From a virus, in IMG/VR virus record IMGVR_UViG_3300022693_001195, positions 1 to 47,949 of that record: a DNA stretch of 47,949 nt. One strand, 5' to 3'. This document shows, one piece after another, positions 40,464-47,805 of the stretch (position 1 is its first letter; the number at the start of each line of letters is the position of its first letter). Both the position numbers and the translations under genes were made by a program. The notes beneath the pieces are model-generated. The model worked only from the letters and a program-made list of their open reading frames with translations. It was not told where the DNA came from and did no database searches.

Positions 40464-40765
40464 TCTCGCACCATCACCTGCGCGGACCAGTCGAAGTTGA
40501 CTGTGACTAGTGGATGTGGCCTAGTCCGCATAATCCAAATAGTATCCACTTGTCGTTTTGGCCACGTGCTGTCGCGGTCAGCAAAATCAGCTCTAACTGT
40601 ATCCGTCCGATACTTATATTTCCCTGAAAGCTGAAAGTCCTTAAGAGGCAGATAGAAAATAAACATGTTAGTGTCCTCAACTGAATCTTCCACCGTCGTA
40701 TACGGAATCCAATCATCAGCCACACTCACACCCGCCAGCAACATCACCATCACCAATGCGTTCAT
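40448..40765 (-). CDS. Exported protein
   Basis: 105 aa. Signal peptide MNALVMVMLLAGVSVA then DDWIPYTT, with probable cleavage after VSVA. Mature 89 residues are rich in aromatic and charged residues (FIFYLPLKDFQLSGKYKYRT). Could be a periplasmic spanin-like or immunity protein. Overlaps the next upstream gene by 4 bases. Confidence 0.65.
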   Translation of the reverse strand: MNALVMVMLLAGVSVADDWIPYTTVEDSVEDTNMFIFYLPLKDFQLSGKYKYRTDTVRADFADRDSTWPKRQVDTIWIMRTRPHPLVTVNFDWSAQVMVRDWWGR

Positions 40766-40965
40766 TTGCCCTCCTGACTTACCAATACGAAGCCGCCTAG
40801 TAAGCCCAATACTACTATTATTATAAGTATCTCCCCCTCATTTCCATTTACTGCACCCGTAACAATAGAGACCACCATTAAACAAGCCCCTGCAATTGCA
40901 GTGACGACCGCTATTATCGCAACAGGAGCGAAGAGTACCCAGCCAACAACCTTCCTCCAGTTCAT
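40762..40965 (-). CDS. Small two-helix membrane protein
   Basis: 67 aa. Hydrophobic segments VVGWVLFAPVAIIAVVTAIA (about 6-25) and ILIIIVVLGLLGGFVLVSQ (about 47-65) around a short polar loop. Could be a holin-like or superinfection-block protein. Overlaps by 4 bases on both sides. Confidence 0.7.
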   Translation of the reverse strand: MNWRKVVGWVLFAPVAIIAVVTAIAGACLMVVSIVTGAVNGNEGEILIIIVVLGLLGGFVLVSQEGK

Positions 40966-41942
40966 CGCACCCTCTCCCAGCTAACGACCACAGTGTCGGT
41001 CACCCATGTGGTGTCGCAAACCGTCACTAATCCTATAAAGGCCGTCGTTACATCCCCAATGAGCACTATAGTGGACGTGTCAACTCCCTCTACCTTATAG
41101 CAATCTACTACCCGTCTCTCCGTAATCTGGCGGTACTTCACGTTGGCGTACAGGGGTTCGGGGAGATACATGATTGAATCGCGGTAAGTTCCTTTGACTG
41201 CTTCAGGCTGGGGGAATGCGCAGAAGTATTGACATATCTCAAGTTTGCTCGCGGGCAGATAGGGATTGGTAATCTTGGGGTACTGTATTAAGCATCCATT
41301 GCCAAGGAATGGGCATACGTAAGGCTTCGGGACTGGCTTGTAATGCTCAGTGCTAAAGAATCCCTTCACTACACCGTCTAACATTATCACCATGATTTCA
41401 TTCGCTGAATCCTTCACGCTGAATACAGCAACGCTGTCTGTATTAACCCAATAGACAGTGTCGGTGAGCAAAGGCTTCGGGTCGGCTGAGTCGGGTAGCG
41501 ACTTGAGCCTAGCCGAGTCTGGTGGAAACATTGCATCGCGTAACATTGTCCTAACCTTTGTCGAGCAAATATAAGTCGAATCCCAACCTCTAACCGCCCA
41601 TCCGCAAGTTTCACCAAGGCAGGTTTCTCCTTTGAAATGCAACGAGCCACAACTTTCTAACTCACTTTTTTCTACAAATGATGGTGTTTCGTGAACAATC
41701 CAAAAGCAAGTGTCGATATGGTCGAGCTTGCTGTTGATTGTATCCTGTCGGATAATGGTGTCTAGCGGTGGGAAGATTGTCTGCCCTATATAGCCCCACG
41801 CCCCCCATGAAGGTATGGTGTCAATGCGGGGATGCCCCTCAGCTTCCTCATTGCACATGCCCCACAGCAATGCTATGCTGGCTACAAGCAGAGCGGCAAC
41901 TAGCGGGCGCTTGGTTGGGAATAGTCCTGGTTTGTGGCTCAT
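40962..41942 (-). CDS. Large Cys-rich exported or membrane-anchored protein
   Basis: 326 aa. One hydrophobic segment (LVAALLVASIALLWGMC, about 14-30) is followed by a long extracytoplasmic part with about 13 Cys (CLGETCGW, CPFLGNGC, CQYFC), suggesting disulfides in the periplasm. WGMC resembles but does not match a lipobox. Asp/Thr-rich turns (DTIIRQDTINSKLDHIDTCF) recall the late exported proteins. Function unknown. Confidence 0.65.
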   Translation of the reverse strand: MSHKPGLFPTKRPLVAALLVASIALLWGMCNEEAEGHPRIDTIPSWGAWGYIGQTIFPPLDTIIRQDTINSKLDHIDTCFWIVHETPSFVEKSELESCGSLHFKGETCLGETCGWAVRGWDSTYICSTKVRTMLRDAMFPPDSARLKSLPDSADPKPLLTDTVYWVNTDSVAVFSVKDSANEIMVIMLDGVVKGFFSTEHYKPVPKPYVCPFLGNGCLIQYPKITNPYLPASKLEICQYFCAFPQPEAVKGTYRDSIMYLPEPLYANVKYRQITERRVVDCYKVEGVDTSTIVLIGDVTTAFIGLVTVCDTTWVTDTVVVSWERVR

Positions 41943-42130
41943 AATTTACCTTTCACTAGGGGGTTATAGCTTCTGTCTTTTCCTTTTTGGCGGTGATTTT
42001 TGTCAGAGGATTCATGGCCCATAACAAAGGCAGCCGCTACAGACGTCATAAAACCATAACCTAAGATACTAACATATGTTACTTGTTCCTTCTCTGTAAG
42101 CCCTTGAAAACATTCCCATAACTGTTCCAT
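41939..42130 (-). CDS. Small hypothetical protein
   Basis: 63 aa from ATG 42130 (the frame extends to TTG 42148, but AAAAGGTGACGAG lies just before the ATG). A hydrophobic middle (YVSILGYGFMTSVAAAFVMG) may be one membrane helix; the tail is basic (KNHRQKGKDRSYNP). Coupled to the exported gene by ATGA. Confidence 0.65.
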   Translation of the reverse strand: MEQLWECFQGLTEKEQVTYVSILGYGFMTSVAAAFVMGHESSDKNHRQKGKDRSYNPLVKGKL

Positions 42131-42134
42131 CTCG

Positions 42135-42692
42135 TCACCTTTTCTCAAACTGTTTAATGTTCACGCCGTCAAGTTTAGCATGGGCCAGCACAGCTATGGT
42201 GGCATCCATTGTGTCAGCGTGGTACAGGTTCACCGTTTTCTTGGTTTGCTTTACTTTTTGCAGCCCATTTAAATTGAAACGCTGTTGCAGTAGGATGTGA
42301 GCTTGGCCTTTCTTGTCTTTCCCTGAAATCTTTACATCGGGGAACACTAGCCTACGGGCGTCATCATCATGTAATACTGGTGGCGTCCAGTCCTTGCGAC
42401 CCTCAGTAAACAAGTTCTCAATAGCAAGTTGTGTCATGGCGTAAGTCTTGATGAACGTGAACAGAGTTTGAGTCACCGACTTTCCGCCATACTGGGTAGA
42501 AAGCATCAAGATAGATACGCTACCAGACCATTCTTGGGTAATTTTCACCAGTTCAATTTCAATCTTATCAAGCGTTCCTAGCATGGTAGGCGCCTTTGTA
42601 TTCACAGTATATGCAGTTAGCTTGTTGCCAACAATTATTGCTAGGCCCATCTTTCCGCCCGAATCGACCCCGATGTACATATCACTCGCCAT
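42135..42692 (-). CDS. RuvC-like resolvase fold protein
   Basis: 185 aa. RNase H-like opening MYIGVDSGGKMGLAI (D10) and the late pair in HADTMDATIAVLAHA (D160, D163) match RuvC-type Holliday-junction resolvases, which cut branched recombination or packaging intermediates. However, the second strand (ILMLSTQYGGKS) has Ser where these enzymes carry a catalytic Glu. Either the acidic residue moved or activity is lost. The helical KTYAMTQLAIENLF follows as in the family. Its place in the early unit fits the ERF/YqaJ pair. Confidence 0.75.
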   Translation of the reverse strand: MASDMYIGVDSGGKMGLAIIVGNKLTAYTVNTKAPTMLGTLDKIEIELVKITQEWSGSVSILMLSTQYGGKSVTQTLFTFIKTYAMTQLAIENLFTEGRKDWTPPVLHDDDARRLVFPDVKISGKDKKGQAHILLQQRFNLNGLQKVKQTKKTVNLYHADTMDATIAVLAHAKLDGVNIKQFEKR

Positions 42693-43023
42693 TCTTCTGC
42701 CCTTTCTCGTGTTCCTCGGCTGCTGCTCTCGCTTTTTGGATTTGTTCGCCGTACACCCTGAGCGCTCCCGTTGCGCGGTGGTATTTGTTATTCTCTACGA
42801 CACAATCCTCCATCTCCCTGAGCTGCTCCTTCATCTGCGACTGCTGCTGTTTGCGGTGGCTGGCGATGTCGATACCATACAGCTCCTCAGCCATGTCATA
42901 TTCAAACTGACTTTCAATGTAAGTATTCCCCTTACCGTCACTACATTCAACCCTGTGCATACATAGTCCAGTTGTCTTTATCAGAGCCTTCACCAGCTTC
43001 CTATCGTCGTCATTCGGTTCCAT
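42682..43023 (-). CDS. Hypothetical protein
   Basis: 113 aa from ATG 43023, chosen because AAGGAG lies 8 bases before it; the frame extends further upstream without a ribosome site. Mostly charged helix (RKQQQSQMKEQLREMEDCVV then NNKYHRATGALRVYGEQIQK), perhaps a coiled-coil. Overlaps the resolvase by 11 bases and the next gene by 14. Confidence 0.75.
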   Translation of the reverse strand: MEPNDDDRKLVKALIKTTGLCMHRVECSDGKGNTYIESQFEYDMAEELYGIDIASHRKQQQSQMKEQLREMEDCVVENNKYHRATGALRVYGEQIQKARAAAEEHEKGQKNGE

Positions 43024-43210
43024 TGTGTGTCTCCTTAGCTGAGTTAATAATGACTTGCGCCGACTCTGGTAAATTGGGTATACTCGCAAGCATCTCAAAT
43101 GCGAACTTCAATTTAGTGTTACGTTTTAACAGCGTCTTAATATCGCGCTCAAGTCGAGCTATGGTATCGAGTCCGCGTCCGAGATTAGGACTTCCTCTTC
43201 TCTGCCCCAT
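43010..43210 (-). CDS. Hypothetical protein
   Basis: 66 aa from ATG 43210, overlapping the upstream stop as TGATG. N-terminal GQRRGSPNLGRGLD then a coiled helix (TIARLERDIKTLLKRNTKLK). Not recognised. Confidence 0.7.
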   Translation of the reverse strand: MGQRRGSPNLGRGLDTIARLERDIKTLLKRNTKLKFAFEMLASIPNLPESAQVIINSAKETHNGTE

Positions 43211-43848
43211 CACTTCACCGCCTTCTCGTGGGCCTCGGCGAGCTTGAGGATGTCAATCACTTCTTGGAAGTCGCCTACGGCTTGCTTGAACTCACCCATT
43301 CGCTCACTTGGATATGTGCCGTCAGCATACTTACTTGCTATCCCGTAATGCTTATTCATGCGAAGCCTCAAGTCTTCAATATCTATCCCAGCGAATACAC
43401 CCTCCGTAGCGGCTGGGTCGGGCTGGAAGTGGCGTTGGATGTGCGTGGTGAGCCATTCTAACGCGGTATCATAGTCAGCGGGGCCATGCGGCAGACCTCT
43501 CGCTGTCAGTTCCGCGAGAGCATCCTTAGCGCACTCTCTGGCTGCGGCGCTTGGTGGTGGCTTATGAATAAAGTTGACAAAATCAACAAGTGCTTCATTG
43601 GCTTCATCTTCACTCGGCCCCCCCTGTGCGCTGTCGGGTGGTGGTGGTATACAGTCGCAGGGGTCAATGTGATTGCAAATAGCATCCGCTCCGAGGCCGC
43701 GCTGGCGGAGTTGCTTCTCTTCAAAATCCTTTTTTGCTATCTTACACTTCACACAACCCTCATACCACTCATCGGTGGTTGAACATATGGTTATTCCATC
43801 CCATACATGTTCGCACTTTTCATCACTCACATGCTTCTCGTCGCTCAT
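43210..43848 (-). CDS. Hypothetical protein with Cys-rich N-terminus
   Basis: 212 aa. N-terminal Cys/His cluster (CEHVWDGITICSTTDEW then CVKCKIAKK, and CNHIDPCDC) suggests zinc binding, followed by a Pro-rich linker (CIPPPPDSAQGGPSEDE) and a helical domain. Start has GGAGGTGAC before ATG 43848. No family recognised. It may be an adaptor or a host-interference factor. Confidence 0.7.
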   Translation of the reverse strand: MSDEKHVSDEKCEHVWDGITICSTTDEWYEGCVKCKIAKKDFEEKQLRQRGLGADAICNHIDPCDCIPPPPDSAQGGPSEDEANEALVDFVNFIHKPPPSAAARECAKDALAELTARGLPHGPADYDTALEWLTTHIQRHFQPDPAATEGVFAGIDIEDLRLRMNKHYGIASKYADGTYPSERMGEFKQAVGDFQEVIDILKLAEAHEKAVK

Positions 43849-43917
43849 GTCACCTCCAATAGCTTGCTCGTTCTCGTGTTGCCGTCCCTGAAGAGCCAGA
43901 GGCGGTTCTTTTGGGTG

Positions 43918-44220
43918 TTAGATTTGGTCATCGGCTGGCCCCTGTTCCATTTGCTTTTTTAATAGCCTTGCGCTTAGAATTGTCCCTGACCATTTGCAAG
44001 TGTCGTCTTGATTTTTTTGTTGTCCCTGTCTACACCAATACGTAACCGCCTGCCAAAATTTATGAGTATCACTAAGCCGCCTTTCACTAAGACTTACCTT
44101 ATTTATGGGCATCGGTCCACAGAAACGGTGCATCTCAAAATAGATAGTTTCGCCTCCAACGTTTAGCTGGTGGGTTTCACCGCCTACCGATATATGAATC
44201 AGACCTTTCATCATGTTCAC
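43918..44220 (-). CDS. Hypothetical protein
   Basis: 100 aa from GTG 44220, which overlaps the DnaA-like stop (GTGA); ATG 44214 is an alternative start. A beta hairpin region (LIHISVGGETHQLNVGGETI) leads to a helical part with WQAVTYWCRQGQQ. Not recognised. Confidence 0.7.
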   Translation of the reverse strand: MNMMKGLIHISVGGETHQLNVGGETIYFEMHRFCGPMPINKVSLSERRLSDTHKFWQAVTYWCRQGQQKNQDDTCKWSGTILSARLLKKQMEQGPADDQI

Positions 44221-44516
44221 ACTCCTTGCGTTTCGTTTAGCTGGCGCTCAATGCTCTTGATCTCTTCAGCGAAGCCAGCGTATTTTGCCATTAGCTCGTT
44301 TATTTTTCTAATCTGGTGAAGCGTCGCTGTGGGTTGCATGTTGAGGAATCGACCCGTTTCAGTTTTATTCATAGACGGTTTCTTAAAGACAAAATAGGCA
44401 GTCGTCCAACGGGCGTGGCAGTGGAGTCTCCGCTTACAGCCCGACAGGACATCCTCGGTCTTCACCTCGTAGTGGGCGCATACGGTTTTTAAGATTAGCT
44501 GGTTGCTTGGGGTCAT
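44217..44516 (-). CDS. DnaA domain IV-like DNA-binding protein
   Basis: 99 aa. HYEVKTEDVLSGCKRRLHCH followed by ARWTTAYFVFKK and SMNKTETGRFLNM-x-ATLHQIRKI lines up with DnaA domain IV (the DnaA-box binding region: HY-x-V, LSxxRR, A-R-x-x-A-x-Y and the final HxTVxHA-like turn). There is no AAA+ ATPase domain. It may mark or block the host or phage origin, guiding the replication-organiser gene two places upstream. Family call is moderate. Confidence 0.7.
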   Translation of the reverse strand: MTPSNQLILKTVCAHYEVKTEDVLSGCKRRLHCHARWTTAYFVFKKPSMNKTETGRFLNMQPTATLHQIRKINELMAKYAGFAEEIKSIERQLNETQGV

Positions 44517-44848
44517 TTGGGTGGCTCCGGTAGCCTCTTTTGAGATGCAATATAGGCAATCATCATTGCAAAATTAGCCACGTCTGCACACTCCATTTCA
44601 ACATGAGCCGATGTCACGTCTCCAAAATATGAGTTCGGCGAAGGCCGGGGACTGCTGATGTGTTCAGTCACTGCTTCTGCCAATTCACCAACCTCTTGAT
44701 GTAATCGCTCCAATAAGTGTGTATACCCACAGTCTTGCCAGCCTGGTTTGTGTGAATTAAGTCGCAACTTCAACTTCATTGTATTAGCAAAACGGTCAAC
44801 AGCTTTTTCCAACTTCCGAATCTTAACTTCTTTTTCTGTGTAATTCAT
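44513..44848 (-). CDS. MazG-like NTP pyrophosphohydrolase
   Basis: 111 aa. The MazG signature E-x2-E-x(n)-E-x2-D appears as QEVGELAEAV (E52, E55) and MECADVANFAMM (E86, D89). Such enzymes hydrolyse (d)NTPs and, in phages, are thought to clean modified nucleotides or lower host stress signalling. The 31 residues between the motifs are a long Pro/Ser-rich loop. It overlaps its neighbour by 4 bases. Confidence 0.8.
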   Translation of the reverse strand: MNYTEKEVKIRKLEKAVDRFANTMKLKLRLNSHKPGWQDCGYTHLLERLHQEVGELAEAVTEHISSPRPSPNSYFGDVTSAHVEMECADVANFAMMIAYIASQKRLPEPPK

Positions 44849-44885
44849 CTCATTTACTCCTTTATCTCGATTTGGCGCGTTAAGC

Positions 44886-45494
44886 CTAGTTGGGCGGCTC
44901 TTCTATTGATTTTAGTACTACAAGACTCTCAAGCCTTTTAACACCGTCATACGCGCTCCCTTGCTGTTTCTTGAGCATCTCAGCCACCTCCGAAGACACT
45001 GACAGCGGTATTTGAGCTTGAAAGAACCAATCATACATCAGATATATGCATTCGGCGGTGCTTGCAAGCGATTGTAGGCGGCCCCTAGCTCCAGCCGATG
45101 GTAAATGAGCTTGGTCGCAGATATTGGATATGTTTCGATACTGCTTGTCTTGGTTTTTGGCATACAAATTCCAGGACATTGCCGAGAAGCCCGCGAGCCA
45201 TTCAGTGAAATCGGGTCTAAACGGTGAGACTATAGTTTGCTGGCTCTGAGCGGTCTGCGGTGGCCGCCAGAGAGCCAACACCTCCCATGCCTTCGGGAGC
45301 TTCGGTAGTTGCTGGGCCTGGATGAACAGCCCCTCCAGCTTGTTGTTAGGCACTGGCCCAAGGTCGCGGACGAAGGACTCTAGGACCACGTTGTGTGACT
45401 CATCGGTATCTGGATTGAACTTCCTATTGCCGTGGATAGCGTAGAGACCTGCGACTAGCTTTTTGATGTATTGCTGGCGTTCTGGTTCTTTCAT
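44886..45494 (-). CDS. Hypothetical protein after the methyltransferase
   Basis: 202 aa, starting by ATGA overlap with the methyltransferase stop. Helical and aromatic (EWLAGFSAMSWNLYAKNQDK, then LMYDWFFQAQIPLSV), with a short N-terminal region (QYIKKLVAGLYAIHGNRKFN). Place between the methyltransferase and DnaA-like gene hints at a role in replication, possibly a helicase-loader-like factor, but no motif is recognised. Confidence 0.65.
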   Translation of the reverse strand: MKEPERQQYIKKLVAGLYAIHGNRKFNPDTDESHNVVLESFVRDLGPVPNNKLEGLFIQAQQLPKLPKAWEVLALWRPPQTAQSQQTIVSPFRPDFTEWLAGFSAMSWNLYAKNQDKQYRNISNICDQAHLPSAGARGRLQSLASTAECIYLMYDWFFQAQIPLSVSSEVAEMLKKQQGSAYDGVKRLESLVVLKSIEEPPN

Positions 45495-46537
45495 TTGGGT
45501 GGCTCCTTTTCTAGTTCATTTATTCCCATTGCAATCATGTACGGTATCTGCCACATCAATCCATTGCCGAGCGCTTTAAGTCTGTTGGTTCGGTTTTCTT
45601 TTGTTTGTGTGGTGCGCGGTAGTTCTTCAGGCTCGTCCATCCAAGAGGTAAGCCCATGAGATACACTTCCACCCAATCGGCGCTCAGGAACCCTGGCGTT
45701 GAGTCTGGCTTCACTGAGGTTGATAGGTCTATCTGCTTGCCTATCCGCTGGCGCCTCTGTACTGACGGGAGTGACATATTTTCCCTGTCTCTTATATCCG
45801 TTGCCGTTGGAGTTGGGAACATTCCTACCACAACCGTTAGGGTCGCTGTGTTTCTTGCTACTTGTGACGGAGAGTAACTTTCTTTCGCATCGTGAGCTTT
45901 TGGTGTTGGGAATTGATTGACTTGATTGTGTAGGCTTAGACTGAAATCCTCCCTGTCCTTGCCTGATATTTTGTTGGCTCTTGGTGTTGCCCACCAACTG
46001 CCCTTGTCTCGACTCCTCATTGACGGACTGTCTTGGTTGGCCGTACTCGTTGGTGTGTGCAATAATCCAGATTCGGTCTCTGCGGTGTGGCGCGTCAACG
46101 GCGGAAGCCGGAATACAATGCCAGCTCGCATCATACCCGAGCGAGGCCACTTCTGCGAGGATGGCAGCGAACCACTGTCCATCAGCTCCATTAAGGAGGT
46201 TTGTGACGTTCTCCATAATCCAGTATCTAGGTCGAAGCTCCCCAACGATTCGTGCGAACTCGTAGAATAAACCCGAGCGTGAGGCACTAAGACCCTTTTG
46301 GCTCCCAGCGACGCTAAGGTCTTGGCAAGGAAACCCGCCAAAGATTGCATCGACGTAGGGTAGGTTATGTTTACCGCAGTCTTTGACATCGTGATATCCT
46401 TTTGATTCAGGGAAGTTTCGTTGGTAGACTTTGTGTGGGTAGTCTTCGATTTCGACAAACCACTTGCCTTGCCATCCCGCTCGTTCAAATCCAAGCCCAG
46501 CCATTCCGACTCCTGCGAATAATTCTCCATAAGTCAT
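45491..46537 (-). CDS. C5 cytosine DNA methyltransferase
   Basis: 348 aa. Motif I FAGVGMAGLGFERAG binds AdoMet; motif IV FGGFPCQDLS carries the catalytic Cys71; motif VI is ENV (109-111); motif VIII is HRRDRIWIIA; motif X is RLKALGNGLMWQIPYM near the end. It transfers a methyl group to C5 of cytosine, often protecting phage DNA from host restriction. No cognate endonuclease is adjacent, so it is probably an orphan. The region 165-310 is poorly conserved, Gln/Ser/Asn-rich, and contains the target-recognition part. An overlapping frame (45556-46530) shares most of its DNA. AAGGAG lies 2 bases before its ATG. Confidence 0.93.
   Translation of the reverse strand: MTYGELFAGVGMAGLGFERAGWQGKWFVEIEDYPHKVYQRNFPESKGYHDVKDCGKHNLPYVDAIFGGFPCQDLSVAGSQKGLSASRSGLFYEFARIVGELRPRYWIMENVTNLLNGADGQWFAAILAEVASLGYDASWHCIPASAVDAPHRRDRIWIIAHTNEYGQPRQSVNEESRQGQLVGNTKSQQNIRQGQGGFQSKPTQSSQSIPNTKSSRCERKLLSVTSSKKHSDPNGCGRNVPNSNGNGYKRQGKYVTPVSTEAPADRQADRPINLSEARLNARVPERRLGGSVSHGLTSWMDEPEELPRTTQTKENRTNRLKALGNGLMWQIPYMIAMGINELEKEPPK
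45556..46530 (-). CDS. 324-codon frame overprinting the methyltransferase
   Basis: Starts at ATG 46530, 7 bases inside the methyltransferase, 9 bases after AAGGAG, so better spaced than the methyltransferase start itself. It stays open for 324 codons and shows a recurrent protein pattern I recall from many phages: FLAKTLASLGAK, SLGSFDLDTGLWRTSQTSL, WPRSGMMRAG, repeats of (F/W/H)PTP-x-A-x-D/N, and a final WVEVYLMGLPLGWTSL. Parts of this pattern are forced by the other frame (WPRSGMM reads from codons of VASLGYDA), so it may be a conserved shadow or a real second protein. Function unknown if real. Confidence 0.4.
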   Translation of the reverse strand: MENYSQESEWLGLDLNERDGKASGLSKSKTTHTKSTNETSLNQKDITMSKTAVNITYPTSMQSLAGFLAKTLASLGAKRVLVPHARVYSTSSHESLGSFDLDTGLWRTSQTSLMELMDSGSLPSSQKWPRSGMMRAGIVFRLPPLTRHTAETESGLLHTPTSTANQDSPSMRSRDKGSWWATPRANKISGKDREDFSLSLHNQVNQFPTPKAHDAKESYSPSQVARNTATLTVVVGMFPTPTATDIRDRENMSLPSVQRRQRIGKQIDLSTSVKPDSTPGFLSADWVEVYLMGLPLGWTSLKNYRAPHKQKKTEPTDLKRSAMD

Positions 46538-46543
46538 TTCTCC

Positions 46544-47377
46544 TTAATCCTCAGAATTTCGCATTCGTTCAAATAATCGCTCTGTCGCCAGCACTTCCTT
46601 GGACTTCTCGCCCTCCGCTGGCTCCTTAGCTAACCGCAGAAGCTCATTACATTCATCGGTTATGCAACTGAACCAAGTAGAACTCTTAAGCCTCTTCGAG
46701 TAGAAATCGCTCCGCTTGCTTAGCTTGCCAGCGATGAGAGCCGCGTATATGGTTTTTATTTCATCGAAGGTTATGTTACTATCAAGCATCTTCTGGATTC
46801 CATCATCTTGAAGTCCACGACCTTCGCGTATCATCTTGAATCCATTCTCGACTAGGAAGGTGTTTACGTATCTGGCTATTTGGGCTGGGAGATTTGGTTC
46901 TTTGGAAAAATTTTCCGTCGTCTCTTTATTAGAAGTTAAAGATGAATTAGAAGCTAAAGAGGAAGAGGAAGGACGACTAACTTTCTTTTTAATTGATTGT
47001 AATTGAAAAGAATTGTTTTCAATTAAGTCTATAGGCGGTGGTAGTATAGACTTAGCTTCTCCGTCTGGTATTTTCTGATAATCGTTAAGTCGAGGAATAA
47101 CTCCATATTCAATTTCGTCTATTTTGTAGCTTTCAATGCAACCAAATTCAATAAGTTGGTCAAAAGCCGCGATACAATCGTTCCAAGATTCGGGTTCTCT
47201 TGGCAAGATTTTAGCCGCCAAAAGCCTTGTATCGTACACAAATCGACCCTCACGGTCAGCAAGACACCAAAGCCCCATGAATAGCTCACGCGCTCTTAGA
47301 GACAGCTTGGCCCTTGTTTCGCTGTCCCACCATGCTTCTGCGATTACTCGGCGTCTGAATTTTAACACTGGAATCAA
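46544..47377 (-). CDS. Phage replication-organiser-like protein
   Basis: 277 aa. N-terminal part (about 10-100: AWWDSETRAKLSLRARELFM, then LWCLADREGRFVYDTRLLAA) forms a winged-helix pattern common to phage replication initiators or replisome organisers. A Ser/Thr/Asn-rich linker (SRPSSSSLASNSSLTSNKET) follows, then a C-terminal domain (ARYVNTFLVENGFKMI). It would bind the phage origin and recruit host helicase. No helicase or primase gene follows. Begins by ATGA overlap with the HNH stop. Confidence 0.7.
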   Translation of the reverse strand: MIPVLKFRRRVIAEAWWDSETRAKLSLRARELFMGLWCLADREGRFVYDTRLLAAKILPREPESWNDCIAAFDQLIEFGCIESYKIDEIEYGVIPRLNDYQKIPDGEAKSILPPPIDLIENNSFQLQSIKKKVSRPSSSSLASNSSLTSNKETTENFSKEPNLPAQIARYVNTFLVENGFKMIREGRGLQDDGIQKMLDSNITFDEIKTIYAALIAGKLSKRSDFYSKRLKSSTWFSCITDECNELLRLAKEPAEGEKSKEVLATERLFERMRNSED

Positions 47378-47805
47378 GTGTTGGCTCTCAATTCTACGTG
47401 GATATTAGAGTGGCACGGCCTACAAACCCATATCACTTCTAGGGGTTTAGCGTAGCTTGGGTGGTGAGCATCTATCTTCCCGCGTGTTTGGCAGATAGAG
47501 CAAACCTCTGGGCGCACAAGAATTCCTTTGGTTATAGCATAACTGACACGCATAACTGCTCGTTGTATATGTCGGTATTTGGCTCTTTGCCTTTTTTGGT
47601 AACCTGGGTCGCTTAGTTTCTTTGCTTCACGCCAATTTTTAACGCCCTGCCTATTCTTAACCTTGTTTTCATTATGGTGTCGGCGCATATAAATCTTTTG
47701 GCAGACCTTGCAATAGTATTGGAGACCATCGACCTCTTTCTTAGAGACGTGGAACTCATTATGGTTCTTAACCTCAAGGCATTTAGTGCAAATCTTGGTG
47801 TCCAT
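47374..47805 (-). CDS. HNH endonuclease with N-terminal zinc knuckle
   Basis: 143 aa. An N-terminal C-x2-C pair (CTKC) and another (CKVC) form a zinc ribbon; the C-terminal HNH reads CSICQTRGKIDAHHPSYAKP followed by LEVIWVCRPCHSNIH, matching the H-H...N...H phage form. Such nucleases may be homing-type free-standing enzymes or aid DNA packaging. Its start follows the HigA-like stop by 3 bases across the circular join, so it belongs to the same transcript. Its end overlaps the replication-organiser start. Confidence 0.85.
   Translation of the reverse strand: MDTKICTKCLEVKNHNEFHVSKKEVDGLQYYCKVCQKIYMRRHHNENKVKNRQGVKNWREAKKLSDPGYQKRQRAKYRHIQRAVMRVSYAITKGILVRPEVCSICQTRGKIDAHHPSYAKPLEVIWVCRPCHSNIHVELRANT

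Noticed and set aside
40962-41942. Lipoprotein call for the Cys-rich protein
   Set aside because: The sequence before Cys30 (LWGM) lacks the small residues expected at -1 and -3 of a lipobox, so a transmembrane anchor is the safer reading.
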